DNA from: Flavobacteriaceae bacterium Ap0902
Lineage (GTDB): Bacteria; Bacteroidota; Bacteroidia; Flavobacteriales; Weeksellaceae
DNA length: 64,000 bases
NCBI GenBank assembly: GCA_009835005.1
Contig: WTFG01000006.1
Location: 1-64,000 of the forward strand
Direction: 5' to 3'
Shown in pieces: positions 33,302 to 42,178 of the stretch; within the stretch, counting starts at the first letter, position 1; each line of letters starts with the position of its first letter. The translations under genes and the position numbers were made by a program. Below the pieces are notes generated by a model that saw nothing but the letters and a program-made list of their open reading frames with translations, searched no databases and was not told the DNA's origin.

Positions 33302-34516
33302 TTATTTTACTTCCCTAAGTAGAATTGTATAGACTGGGAAGTGATCAGAATAACCATTGGCACGATAGGTGTCACCTCCATACATTCTATTGGGATAGCC
33401 TTTGTATCTACCTTCTTGGCTAATTAAATAAGAAGGAGAAAAGATGCCAGTTTTATAGATTTGGTATGTATCATACGTATCTCCTATGATGGATGCAGAG
33501 GTGATGATTTGATCAAATAAATTCCATCCATCTCTGTAGGCTAAAGTACCAAATCCTTTATCATACATTACGCGCATGTGATTATATATGGAATTTTCCT
33601 TTAAATCTTTTGTGTTACCTATAGCGCCTAAAACATCTTTGATAGATTCATTGACAGGGTCATCATTAAAATCTCCCATTGCTATAATTTTAGCTTGCGG
33701 CTCCTCTTTTCTAATTTCCTCAAAAGCGGTTTTTAGCAAAGCAGCGGCTGCCTTTCTTCTAGGCGCACTAGCTGCTTCGCCTCCACTTCTAGAAGGCCAG
33801 TGATTCACAAGAAAATGGATAGGTTCTCCGTCTAAAAGTGCGTCTACACGCAGGATATCTCTGGTGTAAATTCTATTGCCATTAGATCTGTAAATTTCTA
33901 ATTCATATTTTTTTCTACCAGTAATGGTGACTCTGTCTTTTTGGTAAATAAAGCCGTTGTCAATTCCACGTTTATCCCATGAATTATAATGTACAATACC
34001 ATAGTTATAGGATTTTAAAGCAGGTTGATTAATTAAATCTTCTAGCACTTTTCTGTTTTCTATTTCTGAAACGCCCACAGCAACTGGAGCTGTACCTGTC
34101 ACCTCCTTCCCAATCTCAGAGATGGCTCTTGCTAGATTGTTTAATTTTTGATTATATTTAATAGAGTCCCATGCTTTTGGTCCATTAGGAGAGAATTCTC
34201 TTTGCAGGATTAAATCGCGGATTATTTTTTTTCCTTTAAGATTTTCTGCTGTTAACCTGCATTTGCAGTCTACTGTATCCAGGGTTGGGATTTCTGAAAC
34301 CTTCACAGATCGATGATAAAACTCATCTTGCGGATCCAAATTACCATCTATGTATCCCGCAGATTCATAGATATCAAACAGATTCTCAACATTATAGAAA
34401 GCTACTGTGGCAGCTTGATATTTTTTCTCTTGTGCAATGAAATTTGTGGTTGATAAAAAAAGTAGTAGAAGTACTAAAGAATTCTTAATTTTGTAATTAA
34501 ATAATGACGATTTCAT
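33302..34516 (-). CDS. Secreted endonuclease/exonuclease/phosphatase family protein
   Basis: 404 aa. A signal peptide (NSLVLLLLFLSTTNFIAQ) precedes VAFYNVENLFD, the first metal/phosphate motif of the EEP fold; VGVSEIENRKVLEDL, NHWPSRSGG, MGDFNDDP and YSDHFPVY supply the other catalytic residues (E, H, D/N, D/H). It would cut phosphodiesters in the periplasm or outside; sequence does not tell nucleic acid from other substrates. It is divergent from a TonB receptor, DUF5689 lipoprotein and choice-of-anchor J gene, with which it probably works. Confidence 0.88.
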   Translation of the reverse strand: MKSSLFNYKIKNSLVLLLLFLSTTNFIAQEKKYQAATVAFYNVENLFDIYESAGYIDGNLDPQDEFYHRSVKVSEIPTLDTVDCKCRLTAENLKGKKIIRDLILQREFSPNGPKAWDSIKYNQKLNNLARAISEIGKEVTGTAPVAVGVSEIENRKVLEDLINQPALKSYNYGIVHYNSWDKRGIDNGFIYQKDRVTITGRKKYELEIYRSNGNRIYTRDILRVDALLDGEPIHFLVNHWPSRSGGEAASAPRRKAAAALLKTAFEEIRKEEPQAKIIAMGDFNDDPVNESIKDVLGAIGNTKDLKENSIYNHMRVMYDKGFGTLAYRDGWNLFDQIITSASIIGDTYDTYQIYKTGIFSPSYLISQEGRYKGYPNRMYGGDTYRANGYSDHFPVYTILLREVK

Positions 34517-34564
34517 AACACAAGAATTTTAGATATTAAATACTTACTAAAGATATTTATACTG

Positions 34565-34572
34565 CAAAAATA
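34565..34572 (-). promoter_or_regulatory. Candidate -7 element for the EEP gene
   Basis: Minus-strand TATTTTTG fits TAnnTTTG and lies 48 bases before the ATG at 34516, in the divergent gap before the TonB receptor. Confidence 0.4.
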
Positions 34573-34590
34573 ATATAAAATTTTTCATTC

Positions 34591-37362
34591 ATGATTAGAT
34601 TATGGTTAAGTTTTTTGATTCTATGCTTTTCAGTTCAGGCATTTGGTCAAAACAAAGTGTCGGGTACAGTTAAGTCCTCGTCAGATCAAAGTCCCCTCTA
34701 TGACATATCTGTTTCAATAACAGAAAGTGGGGAAACTGTGAAGACAGATAGGATAGGTTATTTCCAATTTAATGATGTGGCTAATGGGGATTTTACCCTA
34801 AACATCGATTCTAGAAATTATGGAAGATATGAAGAAAGATTTACTGTTAATAATGAGGATTTAGATCTAGGAGAAATATTTCTTCAATTTGACCCTAAAA
34901 GTTCCATGGCTGGTGTGATTACACTAACTTCTGATGAATTAGCATCGGATGAGTCTAGCGCACAGTCATCTATGGGTTTATTACAATCTTCTCAAGATGT
35001 ATTCGCACAAGCAGCCGCTTATGAGTTAGGAGCCTACTGGTTTAGAACCAGAGGATATGACAATAAATATAGTGATGTATTATTCAATGGTGTTCGTATG
35101 AACAAAGTAGATAATAACAGGGTTGATTATGGGAACTGGGGTGGCTTAAATGACGTGACACGTAATCCAGCAGAGGTGATTTATGGATTGGATCCATCGG
35201 ATTATGCTTTTGGTGATTTGGCAGGCTCTATGTATATTGATACAAGACCATCTACGCAAAGAGCGGGCACTAGTTTTTCTTATTCTTTGACGAACAGGTC
35301 CTATAGACAGCGTCTAATGCTTACCCATAATACTGGGTTAATGAAGAATGGATGGGGAATAATGGTCTCTGGCTCTAGAAGATGGGCAGAAGAAGGTAGA
35401 ATAGATGGGACAATGTATGATGCATGGGGTTATTATCTTGGAGTAGAAAAGAAATTTAATGAAAATCATACTTTGAATTTAACGGCTTTTGGAGCGCCTT
35501 ATAGAAGATCCACCAATAGCCCTAATACACAAGAAATTTATGATTTAATGGGGACAGGATATAATGCTTATTGGGGTTATCAAAACGGGGATAAAAGAAG
35601 CGAGCGTGTTAAAAAGAATTTTGAACCTGTTACGCAATTAACGCATCACTGGAATTTTGGGGAATCTTCTAAATTAATCACAACCATTAGTTACCAATTT
35701 GGTAAAATGGGAGCTTCTAGATTGAATTGGTTTAACGCCAAGAATCCAACACCTATTCACTATTCCAGATTTCCAAGTTATTATTTGGGTACGGGTAAAT
35801 CAGATGCGGATATAGCATTATTAGAAGATAAATGGAGAAGTGATAGCTCTTTTAGTCAAATTAATTGGGAGGATTTATACAGGGCTAATCTATATAATGT
35901 AAATTATGGGGATGGTAGTGCAGCTTACAATTTAGTGAGTGATGTGAATGAGGATAAGGTACTTTCCTTCAGCACTAATTTAAGAACACAACTTTTTGAA
36001 GGCTTTACTTTATACTCTGGCTTAAATTATCAAAATACCAAATCAGAAATTTATCGTGAAATAGATGATTTGCTTGGGGCTCAATTTGCATGGAATAAAG
36101 ATGATTTTGCTGATATTGGTCTGAGTGGTGAATATGATGAAAATACACCAGACAGACATGTTCTAGAAGGTGAAAAGTTTGAATATAATGCGGAATATTC
36201 TCACGAGTTTATGGAGGCATGGATATCTGGAGATTGGACATTGAACAGCTTTAATCTAAGGTTGAGTTCAAAAATATCTAGAACGACAATGGAAAGAGAA
36301 GGATTCTTTGATCATTACTTATATTCAAATTCCATAGGCAAAAGTGATCAGGAAGAATTTACAAACTATGGTGGTAAACTACAATTGTTGTATCAAATAG
36401 ATGGCAGAAACTTCATTAAATTGAATGGTGGATACTTTACCAAAGCGCCTACTATCAATGAGGTTTATCCACAGGGGAGATATAATAACTTTACCCTACC
36501 AGATTTGCAAAGTGCAGTAATTAAATCTGCAGATATTAATTATATATTGAGAGCGCCGCGTATTAAAGCCAGAGCTACTGCATTTTATACCAAAACAGAA
36601 GACGAAATTGAAACATCCTTTGGATATTTAAATTTATCTTTTGATGATTCAAATGAGAACTTATTCACAGCAGAAGTTTTATCAGGTGTTGATAAACAAT
36701 ATTTAGGAGCAGAATTAGCTGTTGAAGGACAACTTTCTACGGCCCTAACTGCAAGTGCAGTAGCTTCTATTGGACAATATACTTATGCGAACAATCCAGA
36801 TTTGTACTATTTTTCAGATGATCTTGAAAATGGGTATGATTATTTTGGAAAATCATATCTCAAAGATTATAAATTAGCAAGTTCTCCGCAAAAAGGTTAT
36901 TCTTTAGGATTAGAATATCGCTCTCCGCAATATTGGTGGTTAGGCCTTACAGGAAATTACTTGACAGAAAATTATGTGGATGTTTCACCATCTAAGAGAA
37001 CGACCAGATTTGCACTAGATGATGATGGTTTCCCTTATGAAATAGATGATGCAGGTAATATAATCACCCAAGAAATGTTGCGCGATGTGCTAAGACAAGA
37101 AAAATTTTCTAGTGAATTTATGCTTAACCTAAATGCTGGTAAATCTTTCCGTTTTGGTGAATATTGGGCTATGATTGGCCTTACTGTTAATAATCTTTTA
37201 AACAATAAAGATTATAGAACGGGCGGTTTTGAACAGTTAAGACTTGCGGATTATAAATTTGAAACAGAAGGCAATGGTGGGCAAAATGGAAAGATATTTG
37301 GAAACCGTTATTGGTATGATCAAGGAACCAGTTATTTCTTGAATTTAATAGTAAGATTTTAA
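34591..37362 (+). CDS. TonB-dependent receptor with carboxypeptidase-like N-terminal domain
   Basis: 923 aa outer-membrane barrel. Signal peptide, then a CarboxypepD_reg-like domain (residues 20-100, VSGTVKSSSDQSPLYDISVSI), a plug domain around 110-220 and a 22-strand barrel ending in the terminal Phe of SYFLNLIVRF. Receptors of this type import ligands with TonB energy, but there is no SusD gene here. The DUF5689 lipoprotein follows 21 bases later. With the nuclease-like gene on the other side, nucleic acid or phosphate scavenging is a reasonable guess. Confidence 0.9.
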   Translation: MIRLWLSFLILCFSVQAFGQNKVSGTVKSSSDQSPLYDISVSITESGETVKTDRIGYFQFNDVANGDFTLNIDSRNYGRYEERFTVNNEDLDLGEIFLQFDPKSSMAGVITLTSDELASDESSAQSSMGLLQSSQDVFAQAAAYELGAYWFRTRGYDNKYSDVLFNGVRMNKVDNNRVDYGNWGGLNDVTRNPAEVIYGLDPSDYAFGDLAGSMYIDTRPSTQRAGTSFSYSLTNRSYRQRLMLTHNTGLMKNGWGIMVSGSRRWAEEGRIDGTMYDAWGYYLGVEKKFNENHTLNLTAFGAPYRRSTNSPNTQEIYDLMGTGYNAYWGYQNGDKRSERVKKNFEPVTQLTHHWNFGESSKLITTISYQFGKMGASRLNWFNAKNPTPIHYSRFPSYYLGTGKSDADIALLEDKWRSDSSFSQINWEDLYRANLYNVNYGDGSAAYNLVSDVNEDKVLSFSTNLRTQLFEGFTLYSGLNYQNTKSEIYREIDDLLGAQFAWNKDDFADIGLSGEYDENTPDRHVLEGEKFEYNAEYSHEFMEAWISGDWTLNSFNLRLSSKISRTTMEREGFFDHYLYSNSIGKSDQEEFTNYGGKLQLLYQIDGRNFIKLNGGYFTKAPTINEVYPQGRYNNFTLPDLQSAVIKSADINYILRAPRIKARATAFYTKTEDEIETSFGYLNLSFDDSNENLFTAEVLSGVDKQYLGAELAVEGQLSTALTASAVASIGQYTYANNPDLYYFSDDLENGYDYFGKSYLKDYKLASSPQKGYSLGLEYRSPQYWWLGLTGNYLTENYVDVSPSKRTTRFALDDDGFPYEIDDAGNIITQEMLRDVLRQEKFSSEFMLNLNAGKSFRFGEYWAMIGLTVNNLLNNKDYRTGGFEQLRLADYKFETEGNGGQNGKIFGNRYWYDQGTSYFLNLIVRF

Positions 37363-37383
37363 ATAATGCAAAAATTAATAAAG

Positions 37384-39009
37384 ATGAATAATTTCAAATC
37401 AATTAAAAGAGGATTGTTGCTCATGTTAACATCTTTGATGTTTTTATCCTGTGTGGATGATGACGATTATGACGTACCACCCATTGAAACTATATTACCA
37501 TGTACTACTGATTGGCAACCTAACATCACCATCGGTGAATTAGTAAATAAAAATGTTGATGGTGCTCCATTATTAATAGAAGAGGATTTAATATTAGAGG
37601 GTTATGTGGTTTCAACCGATAGAAATGGTAATTTTTTTAAATCATTAGTCATTCAGGATAGCCCTACTAATCCTACCTATGGAATGTCTGTAGAATTGGA
37701 TATTCAAGATACATATAGAAAATTCCCTGTGGGAGGCAAGGTTTTAGTTAATGCGAGAGGTCTTTATTTCGGTAAAGACAGAGCCACCTATAAGATAGGT
37801 TCTACTTATGTAGCCGACAATGGTGAGGTAAGATTGGGTAGAATGAGTGAGGTTGTAGCTATGGATAAAGTGAGACTTCTATGCGATTCCCAGACAGAAG
37901 TTATTCCTCAAACTTTTTCTACTATAGCAGATTTTAAAGCAAATGCCGTTGTAAATACATTGATCAAATTAGAAAATGTACAATTTGATGATATCACAGA
38001 TGGTGATACTTATTATGATGAGGAGGGTAATACTTTTGGTGGAGCAACTAACAGAGAGTTAATAGATCGGAATGGTGATAAAATTGTTTTGAGAACAAGT
38101 CAATATACTGATTTCGCCGGGGAAGTGATGCCTATGGGTAGTGGGACTATCATTGCTGTTTTGAGTGCATATTCTAATAACAATAATCCAACGCCTTCTA
38201 CATACCAATTATTTTTGAGGGATATTGTAGATGTTCAAATGGATAATCCTAGATTCGGTGAAACACCACCAGATGAATGCGAAGAACCATGGGAGGTGAA
38301 CGCTACGCTAGCAGAAATTAAAGCCTTAAATGATACTGCAGTACCCATGGAAATTACAGAAGATTTAGTATTTGCTGGTTATGTAATATCTAATGATGAG
38401 GAAGGTAACTTCTTCAAAACATTGTCTATACAGGATTCACCAGTAAACCCTACAGCGGGTATGTCTATAGAGATGAATGTTAATGATATCTATAAAGCAT
38501 ATCCCATAGGAAGTAAAGTTTTGGTGAATGCCAAAGGCATGTTTGTGGCTAAAGATCGTGGTACCTATAAAATTGGTTCTACATTTGATGATAATGGAAC
38601 TTTGAGAGTGGGTAGATTATCAGAATCAGAGGCAAATGCTAAATTAGCGAAATCTTGTATGGACCCTGTAGAAATTATTCCTACCTCTTTTACTTCTATT
38701 GAGGAGGCATTGGAAGAGGGTTTGATAAACACATTGGTTACGTTTGAGGATGTAACGTTTAGTGATGCTGGGAATGGTGCTACATATTATATGGGAGATA
38801 ACAGTGGTTATAATCATAAACTTGAGGATAGCCAAGGTTTCTCTACAATCGTTAGAACAAGTAAATATGCTGATTTTAACGATGAAGTAGTACCCACAGG
38901 TCGTGGTAATGTCACTGCTGTATTAAGTGCTTATGCACCAAATAATATGGTGACAGATGCCTCATATCAATTATATCTTAGAGATACAGAGGATGTAGAT
39001 ATCAATTAA
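37384..39009 (+). CDS. DUF5689 lipoprotein with two tandem OB-fold-like domains
   Basis: 541 aa from the ATG at 37384; an ATG at 37366 would extend it by six residues. Lipobox LMFLSC places the acylated Cys at about residue 23. Two homologous halves follow: each has a GYVVSTDRNGNFFKSLVIQDSP-like block (the second reads GYVISNDEEGNFFKTLSIQD), then GSKVLVNAKGMFVAKDRGTYKIGS-like sequence. DUF5689 is an OB-fold-like family of Bacteroidota lipoproteins, often near TonB receptors and nucleases. It may hold the ligand for the receptor encoded directly upstream. A terminator follows. Confidence 0.85.
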   Translation: MNNFKSIKRGLLLMLTSLMFLSCVDDDDYDVPPIETILPCTTDWQPNITIGELVNKNVDGAPLLIEEDLILEGYVVSTDRNGNFFKSLVIQDSPTNPTYGMSVELDIQDTYRKFPVGGKVLVNARGLYFGKDRATYKIGSTYVADNGEVRLGRMSEVVAMDKVRLLCDSQTEVIPQTFSTIADFKANAVVNTLIKLENVQFDDITDGDTYYDEEGNTFGGATNRELIDRNGDKIVLRTSQYTDFAGEVMPMGSGTIIAVLSAYSNNNNPTPSTYQLFLRDIVDVQMDNPRFGETPPDECEEPWEVNATLAEIKALNDTAVPMEITEDLVFAGYVISNDEEGNFFKTLSIQDSPVNPTAGMSIEMNVNDIYKAYPIGSKVLVNAKGMFVAKDRGTYKIGSTFDDNGTLRVGRLSESEANAKLAKSCMDPVEIIPTSFTSIEEALEEGLINTLVTFEDVTFSDAGNGATYYMGDNSGYNHKLEDSQGFSTIVRTSKYADFNDEVVPTGRGNVTAVLSAYAPNNMVTDASYQLYLRDTEDVDIN

Positions 39010-39040
39010 GCAGTATCATATAATTTATAATATTAATAAG

Positions 39041-39069
39041 AAAATCCGCAGTTTATTCTGCGGATTTTT
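39041..39069 (+). terminator. Intrinsic terminator after the DUF5689 gene
   Basis: AAAATCCGCAG pairs with CTGCGGATTTTT around a six-base loop; five T follow, 32 bases after the stop. Confidence 0.85.
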
Positions 39070-39070
39070 C

Positions 39071-39078
39071 TATTTTTG
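39071..39078 (+). promoter_or_regulatory. Candidate -7 element for the choice-of-anchor J gene
   Basis: TATTTTTG fits TAnnTTTG and lies immediately after the terminator, 15 bases before the ATG at 39094. The downstream gene can therefore be transcribed separately from the receptor/DUF5689 genes. Confidence 0.5.
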
Positions 39079-39093
39079 AAAATACTTAAACTT

Positions 39094-39642
39094 ATGAAAC
39101 ACATTATCTTAATAGTTCTAATATCCTTGGGTAGTTTAAATGCGCAAGAAGTTATGATATCAGAGAAGTTTGAAAATGGTATTCCAGATGATTGGGAGGT
39201 GAAGACCACGGAAAGCAAAAGAAACTGGTACGCAAAATCTTATAAAGGGACTCATTATTTGAGTATGTCTGGTTTTGGTGGTAAAGGAAAGCCTGGATAT
39301 AAAGTTAGCGCTTCATTATACACGCCATTATTAGCGTTAGGAGATAAGTCTTGTAAGTTGCGGTTTAGTTTTGCAGATGCTTATAGCAATGGGCAGCCCT
39401 TAAAGGTTTATTTAACAGGTGAAGAATTTCAATTAATCAAGAAAATAGATGATCGTTATTGGGAAGATTTAGTGAATAATAAGGATAAATATGACAATGC
39501 CTATGAAGCCACTCCATGGATTGCTCTTCCTAAACTAAGCCAACCTTATAGAGTGAGTTTAGTATATGATAGCGAAAACGGTGATAATATTATTACCACG
39601 ATTATTCAATTGAATGAATTCGATGTTTGGTGCGAGGAATAG
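39094..39642 (+). CDS. Secreted choice-of-anchor J-like domain protein
   Basis: 182 aa from the ATG at 39094 (MKHIILIVLISLGSLNAQ signal peptide); a TTG 18 bases upstream is the only other start. FENGIPDDWEVKTTES opens a jelly-roll domain of the choice-of-anchor J type. In other Bacteroidota this domain is commonly joined to the C-terminus of DUF5689 proteins, but here it is a separate gene. There is no sorting domain. Its role at the cell surface is inferred from context only. Confidence 0.75.
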   Translation: MKHIILIVLISLGSLNAQEVMISEKFENGIPDDWEVKTTESKRNWYAKSYKGTHYLSMSGFGGKGKPGYKVSASLYTPLLALGDKSCKLRFSFADAYSNGQPLKVYLTGEEFQLIKKIDDRYWEDLVNNKDKYDNAYEATPWIALPKLSQPYRVSLVYDSENGDNIITTIIQLNEFDVWCEE

Positions 39643-39667
39643 ATATACTTAAATTCAATATATAAAT

Positions 39668-39799
39668 GTAACTGCCTCAAAATACCACTTCTATCACCCT
39701 AGAAATGAACTAAAGGTCTCATACCAAGTTAATTATCAATTAAGCGAGATTCTGAATTAAGTTTAGAATGACCAGTTTTTAAGGTTTTGAGAAGGTTAT
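39668..39799. repeat. Dispersed inverted-repeat element, copy B (decayed ends)
   Basis: The reverse complement matches the 46.5-kb element along about 130 bases; 28 consecutive bases (39765-39792) are identical to 46554-46581. The terminal inverted repeats are degenerate here (GGTTTTGAGAAGGTTAT against GTAACTGCCTCAAAATACC). It fills the gap between two convergent genes and its end reaches the stop codon of the minus-strand gene. Confidence 0.85.
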
Positions 39800-40803
39800 T
39801 TATAATTCCTAATGCTTTTACTTTTTTCTAAAGACATCATCACCAAGGAAATTAAGCCCAATATAAGTGCGATTAGCGTATGCGGTGTATGAACCAAAAA
39901 AGCAAATGTAACACCAATTTCTTTGCTTAACCCTATGGCAAGAAAACCAATACCCAAGGCACTATGATAAGCACCAATTCCACCACTTGCAGGAATCACC
40001 ATACCGATACCACCTACAAGGAGTAAATAGATCCCGATAGCGGGGGAGAGGTGTGCAGTTTCTGGCAAGGCAAATACGACGAGATACGTCATTAAGTAAT
40101 AGAAAATCCAAATGAGTATGGTGAGTATGATAAATTTCCATTTTTCTTTGAGTTGAAAAATAGTCTTTAATCCTTGTTTTAACCCGAATATAAAGGTTGT
40201 TATTTTGCTATAAAGAGGTAACTTTTTAAGACTTTTCCAGAAGATAAAGATTAAAATACCTATTAATAAAGCAACACTTCCAAAAATATATAGCCCAACA
40301 TTAGAAGATGGTTCAGATGGATTGGTTGTCCTAGCGATTTTAATCTCCCTAAGAAGATTTACGAATACATCAAAGTTGAAGACAATGGTGAGTACACCCA
40401 TGAACATAAGGCAAATCATATCTATAACACGTTCGCTAATCACAGTCCCAAAGGATTTGTCTACTGGCGTTTTATCCAAGGCATATAAGGAGGTACAGCG
40501 AGCCACTTCTCCAGATCTTGGAATAACCAAGTTCCAGAAATAATTCATACAAACGGCATAGAATGCATGGCTGCTTTTGGGTTTATGATCCATGGGCGCT
40601 AAAAGCATCCGCCAACGTTCAGACCGTAGACAATAAGCGAGCATACCTAGAATAACAGAGGCAGATATCCACCAATAATTGGCGTGACGGACAGATTCCC
40701 ATGTTCTGTCTATATCCAAATCACGCATAGCCCACCATATAAGAACACTAGCCAAGATGATGGAAATCAAAATGGTGAGAGCAGTTTTAGTGGATTTATT
40801 CAT
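39796..40803 (-). CDS. Lysylphosphatidylglycerol synthase TM-region family membrane protein
   Basis: 335 aa, about eight to nine membrane segments. ANYWWISASVILGMLAYCLRSERWRMLLAP and VPRSGEVARCTSLYALDKTP match the UPF0104/LPG synthase transmembrane family, which lacks the catalytic domain of MprF here. Some members are flippases or glycosyltransferase partners. It follows panD by three bases on the same strand, so it is part of the panC-panD transcript; the repeat element forms its 3' end. Confidence 0.82.
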   Translation of the reverse strand: MNKSTKTALTILISIILASVLIWWAMRDLDIDRTWESVRHANYWWISASVILGMLAYCLRSERWRMLLAPMDHKPKSSHAFYAVCMNYFWNLVIPRSGEVARCTSLYALDKTPVDKSFGTVISERVIDMICLMFMGVLTIVFNFDVFVNLLREIKIARTTNPSEPSSNVGLYIFGSVALLIGILIFIFWKSLKKLPLYSKITTFIFGLKQGLKTIFQLKEKWKFIILTILIWIFYYLMTYLVVFALPETAHLSPAIGIYLLLVGGIGMVIPASGGIGAYHSALGIGFLAIGLSKEIGVTFAFLVHTPHTLIALILGLISLVMMSLEKSKSIRNYK

Positions 40804-40806
40804 GAA

Positions 40807-41157
40807 TTATTCTAAGAGGTTAGTTTCCTCATTGGGAAAAACAATTTTTGGTTGAAATACTTCTGCTTCTTCTGGCGTCATATAGGCGTATCCTATGATG
40901 ATTACTAAGTCACCTTTGGCTACGCGTCTAGCTGCAGGACCATTTAATATACAATCGCCAGAGCCTTTTTCTCCTTTGATTACATAAGTTTCTATTCTTT
41001 CGCCATTGTTAATATTAACAATTTGCACCCGTTCACCCACCGTGATTCCTGCTGCATCTATTAAAATAGGATCTAGTGTGATACTTCCTATATAATTGAG
41101 TTCTGCCCCAGTCACCTTAATGCGATGAATTTTTGATTTAAATACCTGAATTAACAT
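40807..41157 (-). CDS. panD: Aspartate 1-decarboxylase
   Basis: 116 aa pyruvoyl enzyme making beta-alanine from aspartate for pantothenate. YIGSITLD contains the Gly24-Ser25 self-cleavage site at the position known for PanD, after KIHRIKVTGAEL. It follows panC by 67 bases and is followed by the membrane-protein gene. A -7 element lies only four bases before the ATG. Confidence 0.96.
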   Translation of the reverse strand: MLIQVFKSKIHRIKVTGAELNYIGSITLDPILIDAAGITVGERVQIVNINNGERIETYVIKGEKGSGDCILNGPAARRVAKGDLVIIIGYAYMTPEEAEVFQPKIVFPNEETNLLE

Positions 41158-41161
41158 ACGG

Positions 41162-41169
41162 CAAATATA
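41162..41169 (-). promoter_or_regulatory. Candidate -7 element for panD, four bases from the start codon
   Basis: Minus-strand TATATTTG fits TAnnTTTG exactly and is separated from the panD ATG by four bases, so a leaderless panD mRNA is predicted. No TTG at -33. Confidence 0.45.
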
Positions 41170-41224
41170 GTTTTTTTAATTTTGAGTTGATAAGTGTCGT
41201 TTTATGAGACTGTTAAATAATTTA

Positions 41225-42067
41225 TTATTTTATTTTTAAATTATCTATCAACCGCACATCTCCAGCGTACGCTGCTATAAAAGCGCGTATATTCTCTGAT
41301 TGATCCCAATTAGAAATGGGCTCTAAAGATAGCTCGTCACAAATGAGAATGTATTCTAATTCAAAAGGAGTTTTCAGGAATTCTTCTTCAACTTTAATTA
41401 TAGTTTGGTTAACACTAAAATCATTCTTCCAATCTTTGATTAAATTTAGAATTCTGAATATTTCTGGAGCAGCCTCTTTATAAGTAGGCGTGAGTCTTGT
41501 GTTTCTAGAGCTTAATGCCAGGCCCGATCTTTCTCTAGCAATGGGCATAGGGATGATCTGAATATGATAATCTTTTTGCTTCACTAATTCCTGGATAATA
41601 CGTAGTTGCTGGAAATCTTTCTCTCCAAAATAGGCCTTGGTGGGTTTAACAATGTCAAAAAATCTAGAAACAATGGTAGCAACCCCATCAAAGTGTCCAG
41701 GGCGATATTTCCCTTCCATTTGATTTTCTAATCCCCCAAACTCAAAATCCTCTGATTTTTCTCCATCAGGATACATTGCTGCCACAGTAGGCAGAAAAAC
41801 GACATCGCAATTTGCCGCTTCTAATAATTTTAAATCTTTTTTTATATCTCTGGGATATTTATCTAAATCTTCCGGATTGTTAAATTGCGTAGGATTAACA
41901 AACACACTGCAAACGGTGATGTCATTATCTTGGTTGCTTTGGTTAACTAATGTAATGTGCCCCTCATGCAGTGCTCCCATTGTCGGGACAAAGCCAATAG
42001 ACTTATCAGCTTTCTGAATTTCTTTTAACCAAGTTTGTAGAGAATCTATGGAATCAAATATTTGCAT
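41225..42067 (-). CDS. panC: Pantoate-beta-alanine ligase
   Basis: 280 aa. VPTMGALHEGHITL has the HxGH nucleotide-binding motif (H34, H37), FVNPTQFNNPEDLDKYPR and FGEKDFQQLRII bind pantoate, and ALSSRNTRL is the KMSKS-like motif. It joins pantoate and beta-alanine to make pantothenate. panD follows on the same strand and supplies its substrate. The gene is divergent from the glycogen-synthase-like gene. Confidence 0.97.
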   Translation of the reverse strand: MQIFDSIDSLQTWLKEIQKADKSIGFVPTMGALHEGHITLVNQSNQDNDITVCSVFVNPTQFNNPEDLDKYPRDIKKDLKLLEAANCDVVFLPTVAAMYPDGEKSEDFEFGGLENQMEGKYRPGHFDGVATIVSRFFDIVKPTKAYFGEKDFQQLRIIQELVKQKDYHIQIIPMPIARERSGLALSSRNTRLTPTYKEAAPEIFRILNLIKDWKNDFSVNQTIIKVEEEFLKTPFELEYILICDELSLEPISNWDQSENIRAFIAAYAGDVRLIDNLKIK

Positions 42068-42094
42068 AAAGGTTAATATTTATGTTAAATGTCA

Positions 42095-42102
42095 CAAAAC
42101 TA
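42095..42102 (-). promoter_or_regulatory. Candidate -7 element for panC
   Basis: Minus-strand TAGTTTTG fits TAnnTTTG, 27 bases before the panC ATG. It faces the plus-strand element at 42135-42142. Confidence 0.4.
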
Positions 42103-42134
42103 AATCAATCAAATCAAAAGTCAATGTTTTTTTG

Positions 42135-42142
42135 TACTTTTG
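42135..42142 (+). promoter_or_regulatory. Candidate -7 element for the glycogen-synthase-like gene
   Basis: TACTTTTG fits TAnnTTTG, 36 bases before the ATG at 42179. Confidence 0.45.
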
Positions 42143-42178
42143 CAATTACAAATAACCTACCAAAAAGTAATAAATCTT

